A stretch of DNA of 64,000 nt from Aliiroseovarius sediminilitoris (GTDB lineage Bacteria > Pseudomonadota > Alphaproteobacteria > Rhodobacterales > Rhodobacteraceae): assembly GCF_900109955.1 (NCBI RefSeq), contig NZ_FOJB01000001.1, positions 2,356,001 through 2,420,000 on the forward strand, in the 5' to 3' direction. This document shows, piece after piece, positions 47,195-56,427 of the stretch. A program made the position numbers and the translations under genes. The notes under the pieces are model-generated. The model made no database searches and was not told the origin of the DNA. It saw nothing but the letters and a program-made list of their open reading frames with translations. How positions within the stretch are numbered: the first letter of the stretch is position 1; each line of letters begins with the position of its first letter.

Positions 47195-47779
47195 TTATCC
47201 CGCCTGCGTCCGCCCGCGCCGGTCTGATCGAAGGTTGGCATAGAGCACGTGATTGCGCCAGCGCCCGTTGATTTGCAGATAACTTTGGGCCACACCCTCG
47301 TATTTGTAACCAACCTTCTCCAGCACCCCGCGCGAAGCGGCGTTTTCCGGCAGACAGCCCGCTTCCAGTCGTGACAGATCAAGTTCGTTGAACGCGTAGT
47401 GGACCACGGCCTCGAGTCCTTCACGCATGTAGCCCTGACGGGCAAAGCGTTCGCCGACCCAATATCCGGTTGTTCCCGCCTGCGACGGACCGCGCCGGAT
47501 ATGGTCGAGCGTGACCGCGCCGACCAATGCGTTATCAGCCCGTCGAAACATGAAAAGTGGAAGCGCAGTGCCCCCCTGGATCGAACGGTTGGCCCAATAC
47601 ACGCGATTTGTGAAACTTTTTCGGCTTAGATGATCCTGCGCCCAAGTCGGTTCCCATGGGGTCAGAAAGTCGCGGCTGGCGGTGCGCAACGCTGACCAAC
47701 CGCGAAAGTCGCCATGCGTGGGTGGTCGCAGGGTCAGTCGTTCGGTTTCGATCCTGACCTTCTTGGACCGACCCAGCAT
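47195..47779 (-). CDS. GNAT family acetyltransferase (RimJ/RimL type)
   Basis: 194 residues from the ATG at 47779, which overlaps the M16 peptidase stop (TGATG). RIETERLTLRPPTHGDFRGW opens the protein as in RimJ/RimL, FARQGYMREGLEAVVHYAF is the acetyl-CoA loop and NAASRGVLEKVGYKYEG the conserved end. It may acetylate the N-terminus of a ribosomal protein such as S5 or L12, but that is inference. It is coupled to the peptidase gene. Confidence 0.88.
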   Translation of the reverse strand: MLGRSKKVRIETERLTLRPPTHGDFRGWSALRTASRDFLTPWEPTWAQDHLSRKSFTNRVYWANRSIQGGTALPLFMFRRADNALVGAVTLDHIRRGPSQAGTTGYWVGERFARQGYMREGLEAVVHYAFNELDLSRLEAGCLPENAASRGVLEKVGYKYEGVAQSYLQINGRWRNHVLYANLRSDRRGRTQAG

Positions 47780-49041
47780 CAAGCGACACGCCTGTCTTGC
47801 AAGACCTCAAACGGAAGCGCATCTTCCGCCGGGCCATAAACGGCCATCGCCATTTCACCCCGGGTCAAGCTCGCCCCAAAGTCGCGCAAATCGGCCAGCG
47901 TCACCGCGTCAATCTTCTCGACCGTTTCGGAAAGGGACGGCACACGGCCCCAGATGGCGACCAGGCGGGCCATCCGTTCGGCGCGCGACGATGGGCTTTC
48001 CAGCCCCATCAGCAGCCCCGCCTTCATCTGAACGCGCGCCCGCTCCAACTCGCGTTCCGTGATATCGGTGCCAGCCCGTTTCATCTCGTCAATGCACAGG
48101 CGGGACAGATCAGCAATATCATCGCCCGAGGTGCCCGCATAAATCGTCATCATTCCTGTGTCGTCATAGGCACCAAGCTGTGAGAAGACCGAATAGCAAA
48201 GACCGCGCTTTTCGCGCGCTTCCTGAAACAGACGCGAGGACATCCCCCCACCAAGAACGGAACTGAACAGTTGAGCCGCATAAAACGCATCGTCGCGATA
48301 GCTGGGCGCTTCCAACCCAAGCGTGAAATGCACCTGTTCCAACCCGTTGCGAACTTCGACACGCGACCCGCTGGACCACCGTGCGGCATCTGTCATGCGT
48401 GGTTTGCTGGGTGCCAGATGCCCAAATGCGGCCTCGGCAAGGCGCAGAATCTGGTCATGATCGACCGCTCCCGCGGCAGACAGGATCAACTGATCCGGAC
48501 CATAATGCTGGTCCACAAACGATGACAGATCGCTTTTGCCAAATGACCGCACCCGGTCGGCTGGGCCAAGGATGGTGCGGCCCATCGGTTGATCCGGAAA
48601 TGCGGCTTCTTGCAACCAGTCGAACACTACATCATCGGGCGTATCCAATGCCTGACCGATTTCCTGCAAGATCACACCGCGCTCAACCTCGATCTCGCTG
48701 GTGTCAAACACCGGGTTCAGCACGATGTCCGATATGACATCAAGGCCCAGCGCCACATCGTTCTTCAAGACACGCACGTAGTAAGCTGTCACTTCGCGCG
48801 AGGTATAAGCGTTGATGTAGCCGCCTACATCCTCGATCGCCTCGGCGATCTCAAGTGCCGAGCGCCGTTCGGTGCCTTTGAACGCCATATGTTCCAGAAA
48901 ATGCGCGATGCCGTTTTGCGCAGGTGTTTCATGGCGGCCACCCGCCGTCACCCATACGCCAACCGAGGCGCTTTCTAGCCCCGGCATATACTCGGTTACG
49001 ACACTGACGCCGTTGGGAAGTCGGTCCAGACGCACACTCAT
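47779..49041 (-). CDS. M16 family zinc peptidase (processing peptidase-like)
   Basis: 420 residues. The zinc motif HFLEH (residues 47-51) and the downstream Glu in the VERGVILQEI region are intact, so this is a catalytically competent M16 peptidase like mitochondrial processing peptidase beta. The second, inactive-domain part ends near residue 420. Substrates in bacteria are unclear. It overlaps the threonine synthase gene by four bases and the acetyltransferase gene by one, an arrangement common in alphaproteobacteria. Confidence 0.92.
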   Translation of the reverse strand: MSVRLDRLPNGVSVVTEYMPGLESASVGVWVTAGGRHETPAQNGIAHFLEHMAFKGTERRSALEIAEAIEDVGGYINAYTSREVTAYYVRVLKNDVALGLDVISDIVLNPVFDTSEIEVERGVILQEIGQALDTPDDVVFDWLQEAAFPDQPMGRTILGPADRVRSFGKSDLSSFVDQHYGPDQLILSAAGAVDHDQILRLAEAAFGHLAPSKPRMTDAARWSSGSRVEVRNGLEQVHFTLGLEAPSYRDDAFYAAQLFSSVLGGGMSSRLFQEAREKRGLCYSVFSQLGAYDDTGMMTIYAGTSGDDIADLSRLCIDEMKRAGTDITERELERARVQMKAGLLMGLESPSSRAERMARLVAIWGRVPSLSETVEKIDAVTLADLRDFGASLTRGEMAMAVYGPAEDALPFEVLQDRRVA

Positions 49042-50435
49042 GCAGGGATGGCCTTTCCGGTGCGTTCGCAGATCAAGGTTTTCAATGCGTCCAGATCATT
49101 CGCCACGCGGGTCATGCGTTCGTCACGGTCAAACAGGTCTGCCATGTGGGGTGGCAGCGGCGCGTCCTGCCCGCATGCGTCTTTGACCGCTGCCGGGAAT
49201 TTTGCAGGATGTGCTGTGGCCAGCGTGACCATCGGGCTCGTGCCCAAATGCTCGTTCGCGACCTTCACTCCGACGGCAGAATGGGGGCACAGCACTTCGC
49301 CCGCGCGGGCAAACGAGGTCTTGATCTGCGCCATGGTCTCATCCTCGGACGCGCGCCCGCTTTTGAAACTTTCGCGCAGGAACTCCATCGCGCCCTGGCT
49401 GATCTTGAAACCGCCCTTTGACAGGTCGGCCATCTGGTCGGCCACCACTTTGCCGTCACGCCCGTAGGCATCAAACAGCACACGCTCGAAATTCGATGAT
49501 ACCTGAATATCCATCGACGGGCTGATCGACGGCGTGACCCCCGCCTTGGTATAGGCGCCGGTTTCCAACGTGCGGTGCAAGATGTCGTTCTGGTTGGTGG
49601 CAATCACCAGTTGGTCAATCGGCAGCCCCATCTGTTTGGCAATGTAACCAGCGAAGATGTCTCCGAAATTGCCCGTGGGCACCGTAAAGCTGACCCTGCG
49701 GTGCGGCGAACCCAGCGCGACCGCCGAGGTAAAGTAATATACCACCTGCGCCAGCACGCGCGCCCAGTTGATCGAGTTCACCCCCGCCAATTTCACCGCA
49801 TCGCGGAAAACGAAGTCATTGAACATGTCTTTCAGCCGGGCTTGGCAATCGTCGAAATCGCCGTCCATGGCCAGCGCATGGACATTCGCCTCGGACGGCG
49901 TCGTCATCTGACGGCGCTGCACCTCAGACACTCGCCCATGTGGAAACAGGATGAACACATCGACCGCATCCAGCCCCTTGAAGGCTTCTATGGCCGCAGA
50001 TCCGGTATCGCCCGAGGTCGCGCCGACGATGGTCACTTTTTCCCCCCGGCGGCTCAGTGCCACTTGGAACAGCTGACCGATCAACTGCATTGCAAAGTCT
50101 TTGAAGGCCAAGGTCGGGCCGTGAAACAGTTCCAGCAGGAAATGGTTGGGACCGAGTTGCACCAGGGGCGCACGTGCGTCGTGTTTGAACCCGGCATAGG
50201 CCCTGGCAATGATCTCGTGGAACTCGTTATCCGTGAACGTGTCGCCGACGAAGGGGCGCATCACGCGAAAGGCGACCTCTTCATAAGGCAGCCCGGCCAT
50301 AGCCGCGATGTCGCCTGCGCTGATGGTTGGCACGGTTTCGGGCACATAAAGGCCACCGTCGCGGGCCAGACCCGTCAGCATGGCATCTTCAAAGCTCAGA
50401 ACCGGGGCCTCACCACGGGTAGAGATATAGCGCAT
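49038..50435 (-). CDS. thrC: threonine synthase
   Basis: 465 residues from the ATG at 50435, preceded by AAGGAG. A start ten codons upstream lies in the SURF1 gene end and was rejected. The N-terminus MRYISTRGEAP and PTLAFKDFAMQ (PLP Lys112) are ThrC motifs, and TSGDTGSAAIEAFKG binds the cofactor phosphate. It makes threonine from O-phosphohomoserine, the last step of the pathway opened by the aspartate kinase at 36 kb. Confidence 0.94.
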   Translation of the reverse strand: MRYISTRGEAPVLSFEDAMLTGLARDGGLYVPETVPTISAGDIAAMAGLPYEEVAFRVMRPFVGDTFTDNEFHEIIARAYAGFKHDARAPLVQLGPNHFLLELFHGPTLAFKDFAMQLIGQLFQVALSRRGEKVTIVGATSGDTGSAAIEAFKGLDAVDVFILFPHGRVSEVQRRQMTTPSEANVHALAMDGDFDDCQARLKDMFNDFVFRDAVKLAGVNSINWARVLAQVVYYFTSAVALGSPHRRVSFTVPTGNFGDIFAGYIAKQMGLPIDQLVIATNQNDILHRTLETGAYTKAGVTPSISPSMDIQVSSNFERVLFDAYGRDGKVVADQMADLSKGGFKISQGAMEFLRESFKSGRASEDETMAQIKTSFARAGEVLCPHSAVGVKVANEHLGTSPMVTLATAHPAKFPAAVKDACGQDAPLPPHMADLFDRDERMTRVANDLDALKTLICERTGKAIPA

Positions 50436-50436
50436 T

Positions 50437-51135
50437 TCAGTCGCTCCTTGGGGCGAGAGTGTCACGTGTCCGGCGTTTCATACGCCAAAGCGCCAAGCCT
50501 GTCATCACCACCCATGTTGCTGCCATCAAAAACCATGTGACGGCATATTCAAGGTGGTCATTGGGGATGCCCACGCTGGTTACTGGCATCGGCAAAACGT
50601 CCGGCTCGGCAGGGGTCGTCTGACGCGCAATAATAAGGATCGGGCGCGTGTTCAAGACCTCGGCCATCTGGTCGATGTCGCGGGCAAACCACGTGTTGGT
50701 GGACAGCTCGTTTTCAGGCGTGGCGCTGTTGCGATCATCGGGCCAATGCAGGTTGCCCAGAACTGTGATTTGCCCTTCAGATGTGGGTGGCATCGGGTCG
50801 GCCACACGGATGAAGCCCCGATCAACCAAAACCGAACCATCTTCCGTCATGAACGGAGAAATCAGACGATACCCAGCCCCCAAGTCCCGGCTGCTGACCA
50901 GCACCCGCAGCGTGCCCGCCCCCATCATACCCGTCACCTTCACTGGCAGATACTTGTCTCGTTTCGGATCGGGCTGCGAGGGTATACCGACCGGGGCGGC
51001 AGCGATCCGGCGGTCAATCTCGGTCAGCACATCTTCTTTCCACTTCAAACGGTCGAGCTGCCATTTCCCAAGGCCCAGGAACAGGACCAGAATGGCCATA
51101 CTAAGGATTGCGGTCAGGATCAGGCGAAAACTCAT
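50437..51135 (-). CDS. SURF1 family cytochrome oxidase assembly protein
   Basis: 232 residues from the ATG at 51135; a TTG four codons earlier is possible. There is one membrane helix at each end (about residues 5-25 and 205-225) with a periplasmic domain between. GKWQLDRLKWKEDV, RDLGAGYRLISPFM and VDRGFIRV are SURF1 motifs. It helps insert heme a into the aa3 oxidase. It follows ctaE, with a terminator-like hairpin between them. Confidence 0.92.
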   Translation of the reverse strand: MSFRLILTAILSMAILVLFLGLGKWQLDRLKWKEDVLTEIDRRIAAAPVGIPSQPDPKRDKYLPVKVTGMMGAGTLRVLVSSRDLGAGYRLISPFMTEDGSVLVDRGFIRVADPMPPTSEGQITVLGNLHWPDDRNSATPENELSTNTWFARDIDQMAEVLNTRPILIIARQTTPAEPDVLPMPVTSVGIPNDHLEYAVTWFLMAATWVVMTGLALWRMKRRTRDTLAPRSD

Positions 51136-51160
51136 CAGCGGGTCCAAAGCGGGTCAAGTC

Positions 51161-51191
51161 AAAGGGGCGCGAAGGTTTCCCCTCGCGCCCC
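51161..51191 (-). terminator. terminator-like hairpin between ctaE and SURF1 gene
   Basis: On the minus strand GGGGCGCGA (51191-51183) pairs with TCGCGCCCC (51172-51164) around a 10-base loop, followed by TTTGACTT. The T-run is short, so it may attenuate rather than stop. Confidence 0.5.
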
Positions 51192-51216
51192 GAATAGGAC
51201 TATTTTCGGGTCAGGT

Positions 51217-52017
51217 TCAACCGCCCCAGATGTAGACGGCGGCAAACAGGAACAACCACACAACGTCAACAAAGTGCCAGTACCAAGCCGCGGCTTCAAA
51301 GCCCACGTGGCTTTCCGGGGTGAACTGCCCCTTCATCGCCCGCAGCAGGCAGACAAACAGAAAGATCGTGCCGACAATCACGTGGAAGCCGTGGAAACCT
51401 GTCGCCATGAAGAAGTTCACGCCATAGATATTTCCTGCAAAATCAAAGGTCGCGTGGCTGTATTCATACGCCTGAAACATGGTGAACAGCACGCCAAGGA
51501 TCACTGCCAGCGCCAGCCCAGTAATCAGGTCTTTGCGGTTGTTTTCATGCGCGATGGCGTGGTGTGCCCAGGTTACAGCAGCACCTGACAGAAGCAGGAT
51601 CAGGGTATTGATCAGTGGCAGGTGCCATGGATCAAAGGTCTCGATCCCTTCGGGTGGCCAAACACCGTCAATCGCCGGTGAGCCTTCGGTCATCGGGTAA
51701 AGCGCGTGCTTGAAGAAGCTCCAGAACCACGCCACAAAGAACATGACCTCGGACATGATGAACAGGATCACACCATAGCGCAGGCCGATCTTCACGACCG
51801 AGGTGTGGTCGCCGGTTTCGCCTTCATGGACAACGTCGGACCACCAGGCAAACATGACGTAAAGAACGCCAGCCAATCCGATGAAAAAGATCCATGGAAC
51901 GTCGTTGGCCATCCATTGCACCGCCCCGAACAGCATGATGAACCCTGAAACGGCCCCGAGGAACGGATTCACCGAAGGGGGCAGGATGTGATAATCGTGG
52001 TTTTTTGCATGTGCCAT
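51217..52017 (-). CDS. ctaE: cytochrome c oxidase subunit III
   Basis: 266 residues from the ATG at 52017. Seven membrane helices; [20 protein letters not shown] opens it, and [18 protein letters not shown] with [20 protein letters not shown] closes it, all subunit III signatures. It belongs to the aa3-type oxidase. Subunit I (ctaD) is not in the window. The long N-terminal extension of the frame, antisense-free but without homology, was rejected. Confidence 0.95.
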   Translation of the reverse strand: MAHAKNHDYHILPPSVNPFLGAVSGFIMLFGAVQWMANDVPWIFFIGLAGVLYVMFAWWSDVVHEGETGDHTSVVKIGLRYGVILFIMSEVMFFVAWFWSFFKHALYPMTEGSPAIDGVWPPEGIETFDPWHLPLINTLILLLSGAAVTWAHHAIAHENNRKDLITGLALAVILGVLFTMFQAYEYSHATFDFAGNIYGVNFFMATGFHGFHVIVGTIFLFVCLLRAMKGQFTPESHVGFEAAAWYWHFVDVVWLFLFAAVYIWGG

Positions 52018-52045
52018 AATCGTATAGTCCCTGTTCTTCTGGCCG

Positions 52046-52621
52046 TCAGTTTTGCACTGCCGAAGTGGTCGGCGCAAGCAGCGCCAGATCATCCGGCAAT
52101 TCTGTTTCGTGGAATGTATAAGACAGCGTGATGGCTTTAAGGTATTTCGCCTCGCGGTCATCGACGATTTCCGGGTCGACATAGAATGTAACCGGCATGG
52201 TCACGCGTTCGCCCGGTTGCAGCACCTGCATCTCAAAGCAGAAACAGTCGATCTTGGTGAAATAGCCACCAGCCGCGAATGGCGCGACATTATAGCTGGC
52301 TGTGCCGGCGACCGGACGGTCCGTCGGGTTGTAAGCCTCGTAAAAGGCCAGTCCGGTTTCGCCCAGCCTGATTTCCATCTCGCGCTGAACGGGCTTGAAC
52401 TCCCACGGCATTCCACGCTCTTTCGAGGCGTCGAAGCGCACCAGCACTTTCTGATCCAGCACCACGTCCGATCCGCGCTCTGCCACGGCGGTTGCCCCGC
52501 CAAAGCCGGTCACGCGGCAAAACCAGTCGTAGAACGGCACCGCCGCCCAGCTGAGTGACCCCATCAGGATCACCACGCCCACCATCTTGGCAGCTGTTTT
52601 CTGCTGGCGGGTCAGGCTCAT
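52046..52621 (-). CDS. ctaG: cytochrome c oxidase assembly protein CtaG (Cox11)
   Basis: 191 residues. One membrane helix near residues 10-30 and a periplasmic copper-binding domain with the CFCF motif in [14 protein letters not shown]. It delivers copper to the CuB site of subunit I. Its start overlaps the stop of the small 54-residue gene (ATGA). It lies in the order ctaC-ctaB-small gene-ctaG-ctaE, typical for Rhodobacterales. Confidence 0.95.
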   Translation of the reverse strand: MSLTRQQKTAAKMVGVVILMGSLSWAAVPFYDWFCRVTGFGGATAVAERGSDVVLDQKVLVRFDASKERGMPWEFKPVQREMEIRLGETGLAFYEAYNPTDRPVAGTASYNVAPFAAGGYFTKIDCFCFEMQVLQPGERVTMPVTFYVDPEIVDDREAKYLKAITLSYTFHETELPDDLALLAPTTSAVQN

Positions 52622-52782
52622 TTGCTGACCTCCGTGGCCGCGGGTGCTGGTTTGTACAGGTCGCCGACTTTGGCAACCGTCACCCCGTAGACCAACCCGA
52701 CAAACAGGATCAGCGTGACACCCACGCCGACATTGCGACTCAGGCGGCGCTTATGCAATTCGTGACCAACCTTGATCGCCAT
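52618..52782 (-). CDS. small membrane protein of the cytochrome oxidase cluster (54 residues)
   Basis: Translation of the minus strand between ctaB and ctaG gives a 54-residue protein. It begins MAIKVGHELHKRRLSRN, has one membrane helix (about residues 18-36, VGVGVTLILFVGLVYGVTV) and a short tail ending in EVSK. The start overlaps the ctaB stop (TGATG) and the stop overlaps the ctaG start (ATGA), so it is certainly translated with them. Small proteins of this kind sit at the same place in other alphaproteobacteria, sometimes called CoxF. It is probably an assembly factor or minor subunit. Confidence 0.82.
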   Translation of the reverse strand: MAIKVGHELHKRRLSRNVGVGVTLILFVGLVYGVTVAKVGDLYKPAPAATEVSK

Positions 52783-53723
52783 CAGCCCCATCCCCCAAGT
52801 CCGAACGGTTTCAGAGAGGCTTCAACAAGCAGCGCTCCGTAATGTAGGAACAGATAGGCCAGCGACAGTTTGAACAACCTACGCTCGGCCTTGTGTTTGT
52901 CGGCGTCCGAGGCGACATCATCGCGACGGAACACGTCCCACGCGCCTTTGATAAACATGCCGTTCAGAATCAACGCCACGACCATGTAGACCGGCCCACC
53001 GATTGACGTCAGGCCCAGCGCAATCGCCACGACGGCAAGCACCAGTGAATAGCCCAGAATGTGCGCCCGTGTCGCGCGGCGCCCATGGGTCACAGTCAGC
53101 ATGGGAACACCCGCATTGGCATAATCACCCTTGGTAAACAGTGCCAATGCCCAGAAATGCGGTGGGGTCCATGCAAAGGTCAGGGCGAACATCAAGACGC
53201 TTTCAATGCTGATCCCACCGGTTGCCACCGCCCAGCCGATCATCGGGGGGAACGCCCCTGCCGCGCCGCCAATGACGATATTCTGCGGCGTCCAGCGTTT
53301 CAGCCACATGGTATAGATCACCACATAGAAGAAGATGGTGAAGGCCAGAAGAGCAGCCGCCACAAGATTCGCCGCCAGTCCCAGCATGACAACAGCCATC
53401 GCCGACAAGGTCATACCGATTGCGAACGCTTCGCCCTCGGCCACTTTACCTGACGGAATGGGCCGCGACTGGGTTCGACGCATCTTGCGGTCGATATCGG
53501 CATCCCACCACATGTTCAGCGCGCCGGAGGCTCCGCCGCCGACCGCGATAAACAGAATTGAGGCAAGTCCGATGACTGGGTTTACCCCGACCGGCGCGAC
53601 CAAAAGGCCGACAAATGCAGTAAACACGACCAGCGACATCACACGCGGCTTCAAAAGCGCGAAATAGTCGCCAAACCCGGCTTCGCGGGTGTCGGTGTTG
53701 GTTTGAATGCTGGCGTCGCTCAT
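52782..53723 (-). CDS. ctaB: protoheme IX farnesyltransferase (heme O synthase)
   Basis: 313 residues with about eight to nine membrane helices. The prenyltransferase motif NMWWDADIDRKMRRTQSRP is present near residue 75. It attaches farnesyl to heme b to make heme O, the precursor of heme A. It lies 104 bases after ctaC, and its stop overlaps the start of the small gene. Confidence 0.95.
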   Translation of the reverse strand: MSDASIQTNTDTREAGFGDYFALLKPRVMSLVVFTAFVGLLVAPVGVNPVIGLASILFIAVGGGASGALNMWWDADIDRKMRRTQSRPIPSGKVAEGEAFAIGMTLSAMAVVMLGLAANLVAAALLAFTIFFYVVIYTMWLKRWTPQNIVIGGAAGAFPPMIGWAVATGGISIESVLMFALTFAWTPPHFWALALFTKGDYANAGVPMLTVTHGRRATRAHILGYSLVLAVVAIALGLTSIGGPVYMVVALILNGMFIKGAWDVFRRDDVASDADKHKAERRLFKLSLAYLFLHYGALLVEASLKPFGLGGWG

Positions 53724-53827
53724 TGGGTTTTACGCGCTCTGGCTAGTAGGGTTTTCAGTTCACAATCACCGCCCCCGCAAGGCCGGTCGGGTTGGGGCGC
53801 AGACTTGGGTCCGCTCCCCGGTCTTGA

Positions 53828-54688
53828 TTACTCGGCTGCGGCGACCTGAACCGTCGGAAGCGAGTCTACGTTGCCCGCATATTCTTCGACCGCACCTTTC
53901 AGCCAGGAATCGTAATCTGACTGGCTGACAGCCTTGACGGTGATTGGCATATAGGCGTGGTCCTTGCCGCACAATTCGGAACACTGACCGAAGTAGATGC
54001 CTTCCTTGCCTTCATCGACTTCAAACCACAACTCGGCCAGACGACCGGGAACGGCATCCTGCTTCACACCAAAGGCCGGAATGGTCCAGGAATGGATCAC
54101 GTCGGCGCCTGTGACCTGAATGACGACCTTTTTGCCTGTCGGAACGACCAAGGCAGTGTCGGTGGCCAGCAAATACTCGCTTTCGCTATAGCCGTATTCT
54201 TCCAGTTCATCCTTGGCCAACAGGAAGCTGTCAAATCCGAACTCGTGCTCGGGATATTCATAACCCCAATACCACTGATACCCGGTTGCCTTGATCACCA
54301 CGTCACCCTTGGGGATCACTTGTTGCTGGAACAGAACTGGCAGTGAAAACGCCCCGATAAAGACAAGTATAACGACCGGCACCAGCGTCCAGATAATCTC
54401 GATCGGCGTGTTGTGGGTGAATGTTGAGGGTTCGGGGTTGGCGCGACGATTGAAGCGCACGATCACGATGGCCAACAGCAGGGTGACGAAAATCGTGATG
54501 GCAATAATGATGTAGTTGATCATGCCGTCCAGCCCATGCGCCGCTTGTGCGATACTGGTCGCAGACGGTTGAAAACCCATGGCACCATCGACCGGCTTGC
54601 CGATGATTTCCAAATTTTCCTGCGCGATCGCCTGACCGGTGGTCAGAATTGCAGTTGCCGTGGCGAAAAGGCTGCTAAAACGCATCAT
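53828..54688 (-). CDS. ctaC: cytochrome c oxidase subunit II
   Basis: 286 residues from the ATG at 54688; another ATG follows immediately. A signal peptide (cleavage after AIA, before QENLEIIG) precedes two membrane helices. The periplasmic domain has the CuA site [13 protein letters not shown] and the upstream His in [16 protein letters not shown]. It receives electrons from cytochrome c. It is the first gene of the cta run in the window. Confidence 0.95.
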   Translation of the reverse strand: MMRFSSLFATATAILTTGQAIAQENLEIIGKPVDGAMGFQPSATSIAQAAHGLDGMINYIIIAITIFVTLLLAIVIVRFNRRANPEPSTFTHNTPIEIIWTLVPVVILVFIGAFSLPVLFQQQVIPKGDVVIKATGYQWYWGYEYPEHEFGFDSFLLAKDELEEYGYSESEYLLATDTALVVPTGKKVVIQVTGADVIHSWTIPAFGVKQDAVPGRLAELWFEVDEGKEGIYFGQCSELCGKDHAYMPITVKAVSQSDYDSWLKGAVEEYAGNVDSLPTVQVAAAE

Positions 54689-54793
54689 GTTCGTCTTTCT
54701 CTTCCCTGTGCGACGCGACGCGATCACGGGCCCTCGGGCTGGCGCGACAGCGGTTCGCTCATTCCTCTCCCGTGCGCTGGCGCGGGATTCCTT

Positions 54794-54813
54794 GTTTCTC
54801 TTTGACGAGAAAC
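54794..54813. repeat. perfect inverted repeat in the ctaC-tldD intergenic region
   Basis: GTTTCTC (54794-54800) and GAGAAAC (54807-54813) flank a 6-base spacer. It lies about 105 bases upstream of ctaC and 81 bases upstream of tldD, between the divergent genes. It may be an operator or a hairpin in a leader; no regulator is implied by the sequence. Confidence 0.45.
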
Positions 54814-54894
54814 CATATTAGAAAGCTGGGAACAAGGAAAAACCTTCTCAGGTTAAGCAACAAAATCCACCTTTAGCGCTATTTCGAGGCCCCC

Positions 54895-56319
54895 ATGACA
54901 GATGCCAAATCGTTTCGCCCGTTTGAGACCCATTTGGACGCTGACCGCGCCCGGAGCCTGCTGGCGGACGTGACCGCCGGAGCTGACGACGGTGAACTGT
55001 TTCTGGAAAGAATGCGGTCCGAGGCGCTGGTCTTCGACGATGGACGGCTCAGAACCGCGAGCTATGACGCATCCGAGGGGTTCGGACTGCGCGCGGTCCG
55101 CGGGGAAACAACGGGTTATGCCCATTCGACCGAAATCAGCGACGCCGCATTGCAACGCGCGGCGGCAACCGCTCGATTGGCCGTGGGCGATGGCGGCGGC
55201 ACATGGGCCGATGCACCTGCTCGCACCAATCAGAAGCTCTATACTGATGCCGACCCGATGGCAGACGCAGGCTTTGGTCTGAAGATCGAGACCTTGCGCG
55301 AGATTGACGCTTTCACCCGCGAGCTTGACCCACGCGTTGTGCAAGTCTCGGCCACCATCGCTGCCAGCTTGCAAGAGGTGCACATCCTGCGCCCCGATGG
55401 CGCGCTGGTCTCGGACACGCGCCCCATGACACGACTGAATGTCTCGGTCATCGTGGAAAAGGACGGCCGGCGCGAAAGCGGATCATCCGGCGGCGGTGGG
55501 CGCGCTGGTCTGACCGGCTTGATGGCTTCTGACACATGGCAATCAACGGCCCGCGAGGCGCTGCGCATCGCGCTGGTGAATCTTGATGCGGTCCCTGCCC
55601 CGGCGGGTGTTATGGACGTGGTTCTGGGCAATGGTTGGCCCGGCATCCTGCTGCACGAAGCGGTGGGCCACGGGCTGGAAGGCGATTTCAACCGCAAGGG
55701 CACGTCCGCCTTCTCGGGCTTGATCGGCACTCAAGTCGCCGCGAAAGGTGTGACCGTGGTCGATGACGGCACCCTGCCCGACCGGCGCGGGTCTTTGTCG
55801 GTTGACGACGAAGGCACGCCAACAGGACGCGCGGTGTTGATCGAGGACGGCGTGCTGGTGGGATACATGCAGGACCGCCAGAACGCCCGCCTGATGGGGG
55901 TCGCGCCCACCGGCAACGGGCGGCGGCAAAGCTTTGCGCACGCGCCCATGCCGCGCATGACCAACACGATCATGGAAAGCGGCACCGCCACGCCAAAAGA
56001 GGTGCTGGGAGAGCTGAAAGACGGTATTTACGCGGTCGGTTTCGGGGGCGGACAGGTGGACATCACCAACGGCAAGTTCGTGTTTTCCTGCACCGAGGCC
56101 TACCGCGTTGAAAACGGTAAGGTCGGCGCACCGGTCAAGGGGGCCACCCTGATCGGCGACGGCCCTGCGGCAATGAAACAAATCCGCGCCATTGGCAATG
56201 ACATGGCGATGGACCCCGGCATCGGCACCTGCGGCAAGGCAGGCCAATCGGTGCCTGTGGGCGTCGGCCAACCCTCGTTATTGATTGGCGGGCTGACGGT
56301 TGGGGGATCGGCGGCATGA
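54895..56319 (+). CDS. tldD: metalloprotease TldD
   Basis: 474 residues. The zinc-binding motif HEAVGHGLEGD (about residue 257) and GFGGGQVDITNGKFVF are TldD signatures. TldD acts with PmbA/TldE as a cytoplasmic peptidase, for example in processing small peptides. No pmbA is in the window. The gene is divergent from ctaC. Confidence 0.93.
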   Translation: MTDAKSFRPFETHLDADRARSLLADVTAGADDGELFLERMRSEALVFDDGRLRTASYDASEGFGLRAVRGETTGYAHSTEISDAALQRAAATARLAVGDGGGTWADAPARTNQKLYTDADPMADAGFGLKIETLREIDAFTRELDPRVVQVSATIAASLQEVHILRPDGALVSDTRPMTRLNVSVIVEKDGRRESGSSGGGGRAGLTGLMASDTWQSTAREALRIALVNLDAVPAPAGVMDVVLGNGWPGILLHEAVGHGLEGDFNRKGTSAFSGLIGTQVAAKGVTVVDDGTLPDRRGSLSVDDEGTPTGRAVLIEDGVLVGYMQDRQNARLMGVAPTGNGRRQSFAHAPMPRMTNTIMESGTATPKEVLGELKDGIYAVGFGGGQVDITNGKFVFSCTEAYRVENGKVGAPVKGATLIGDGPAAMKQIRAIGNDMAMDPGIGTCGKAGQSVPVGVGQPSLLIGGLTVGGSAA

Positions 56320-56427
56320 TCCGGCCCCGATGGCATTTCACCACACGCGTATCGCCAAATTCACATCTGTTAGGGGGGCGTTAACCATTGGCACGGCAAG
56401 GTTAATCCGCAAGAGACGGAATCAATC

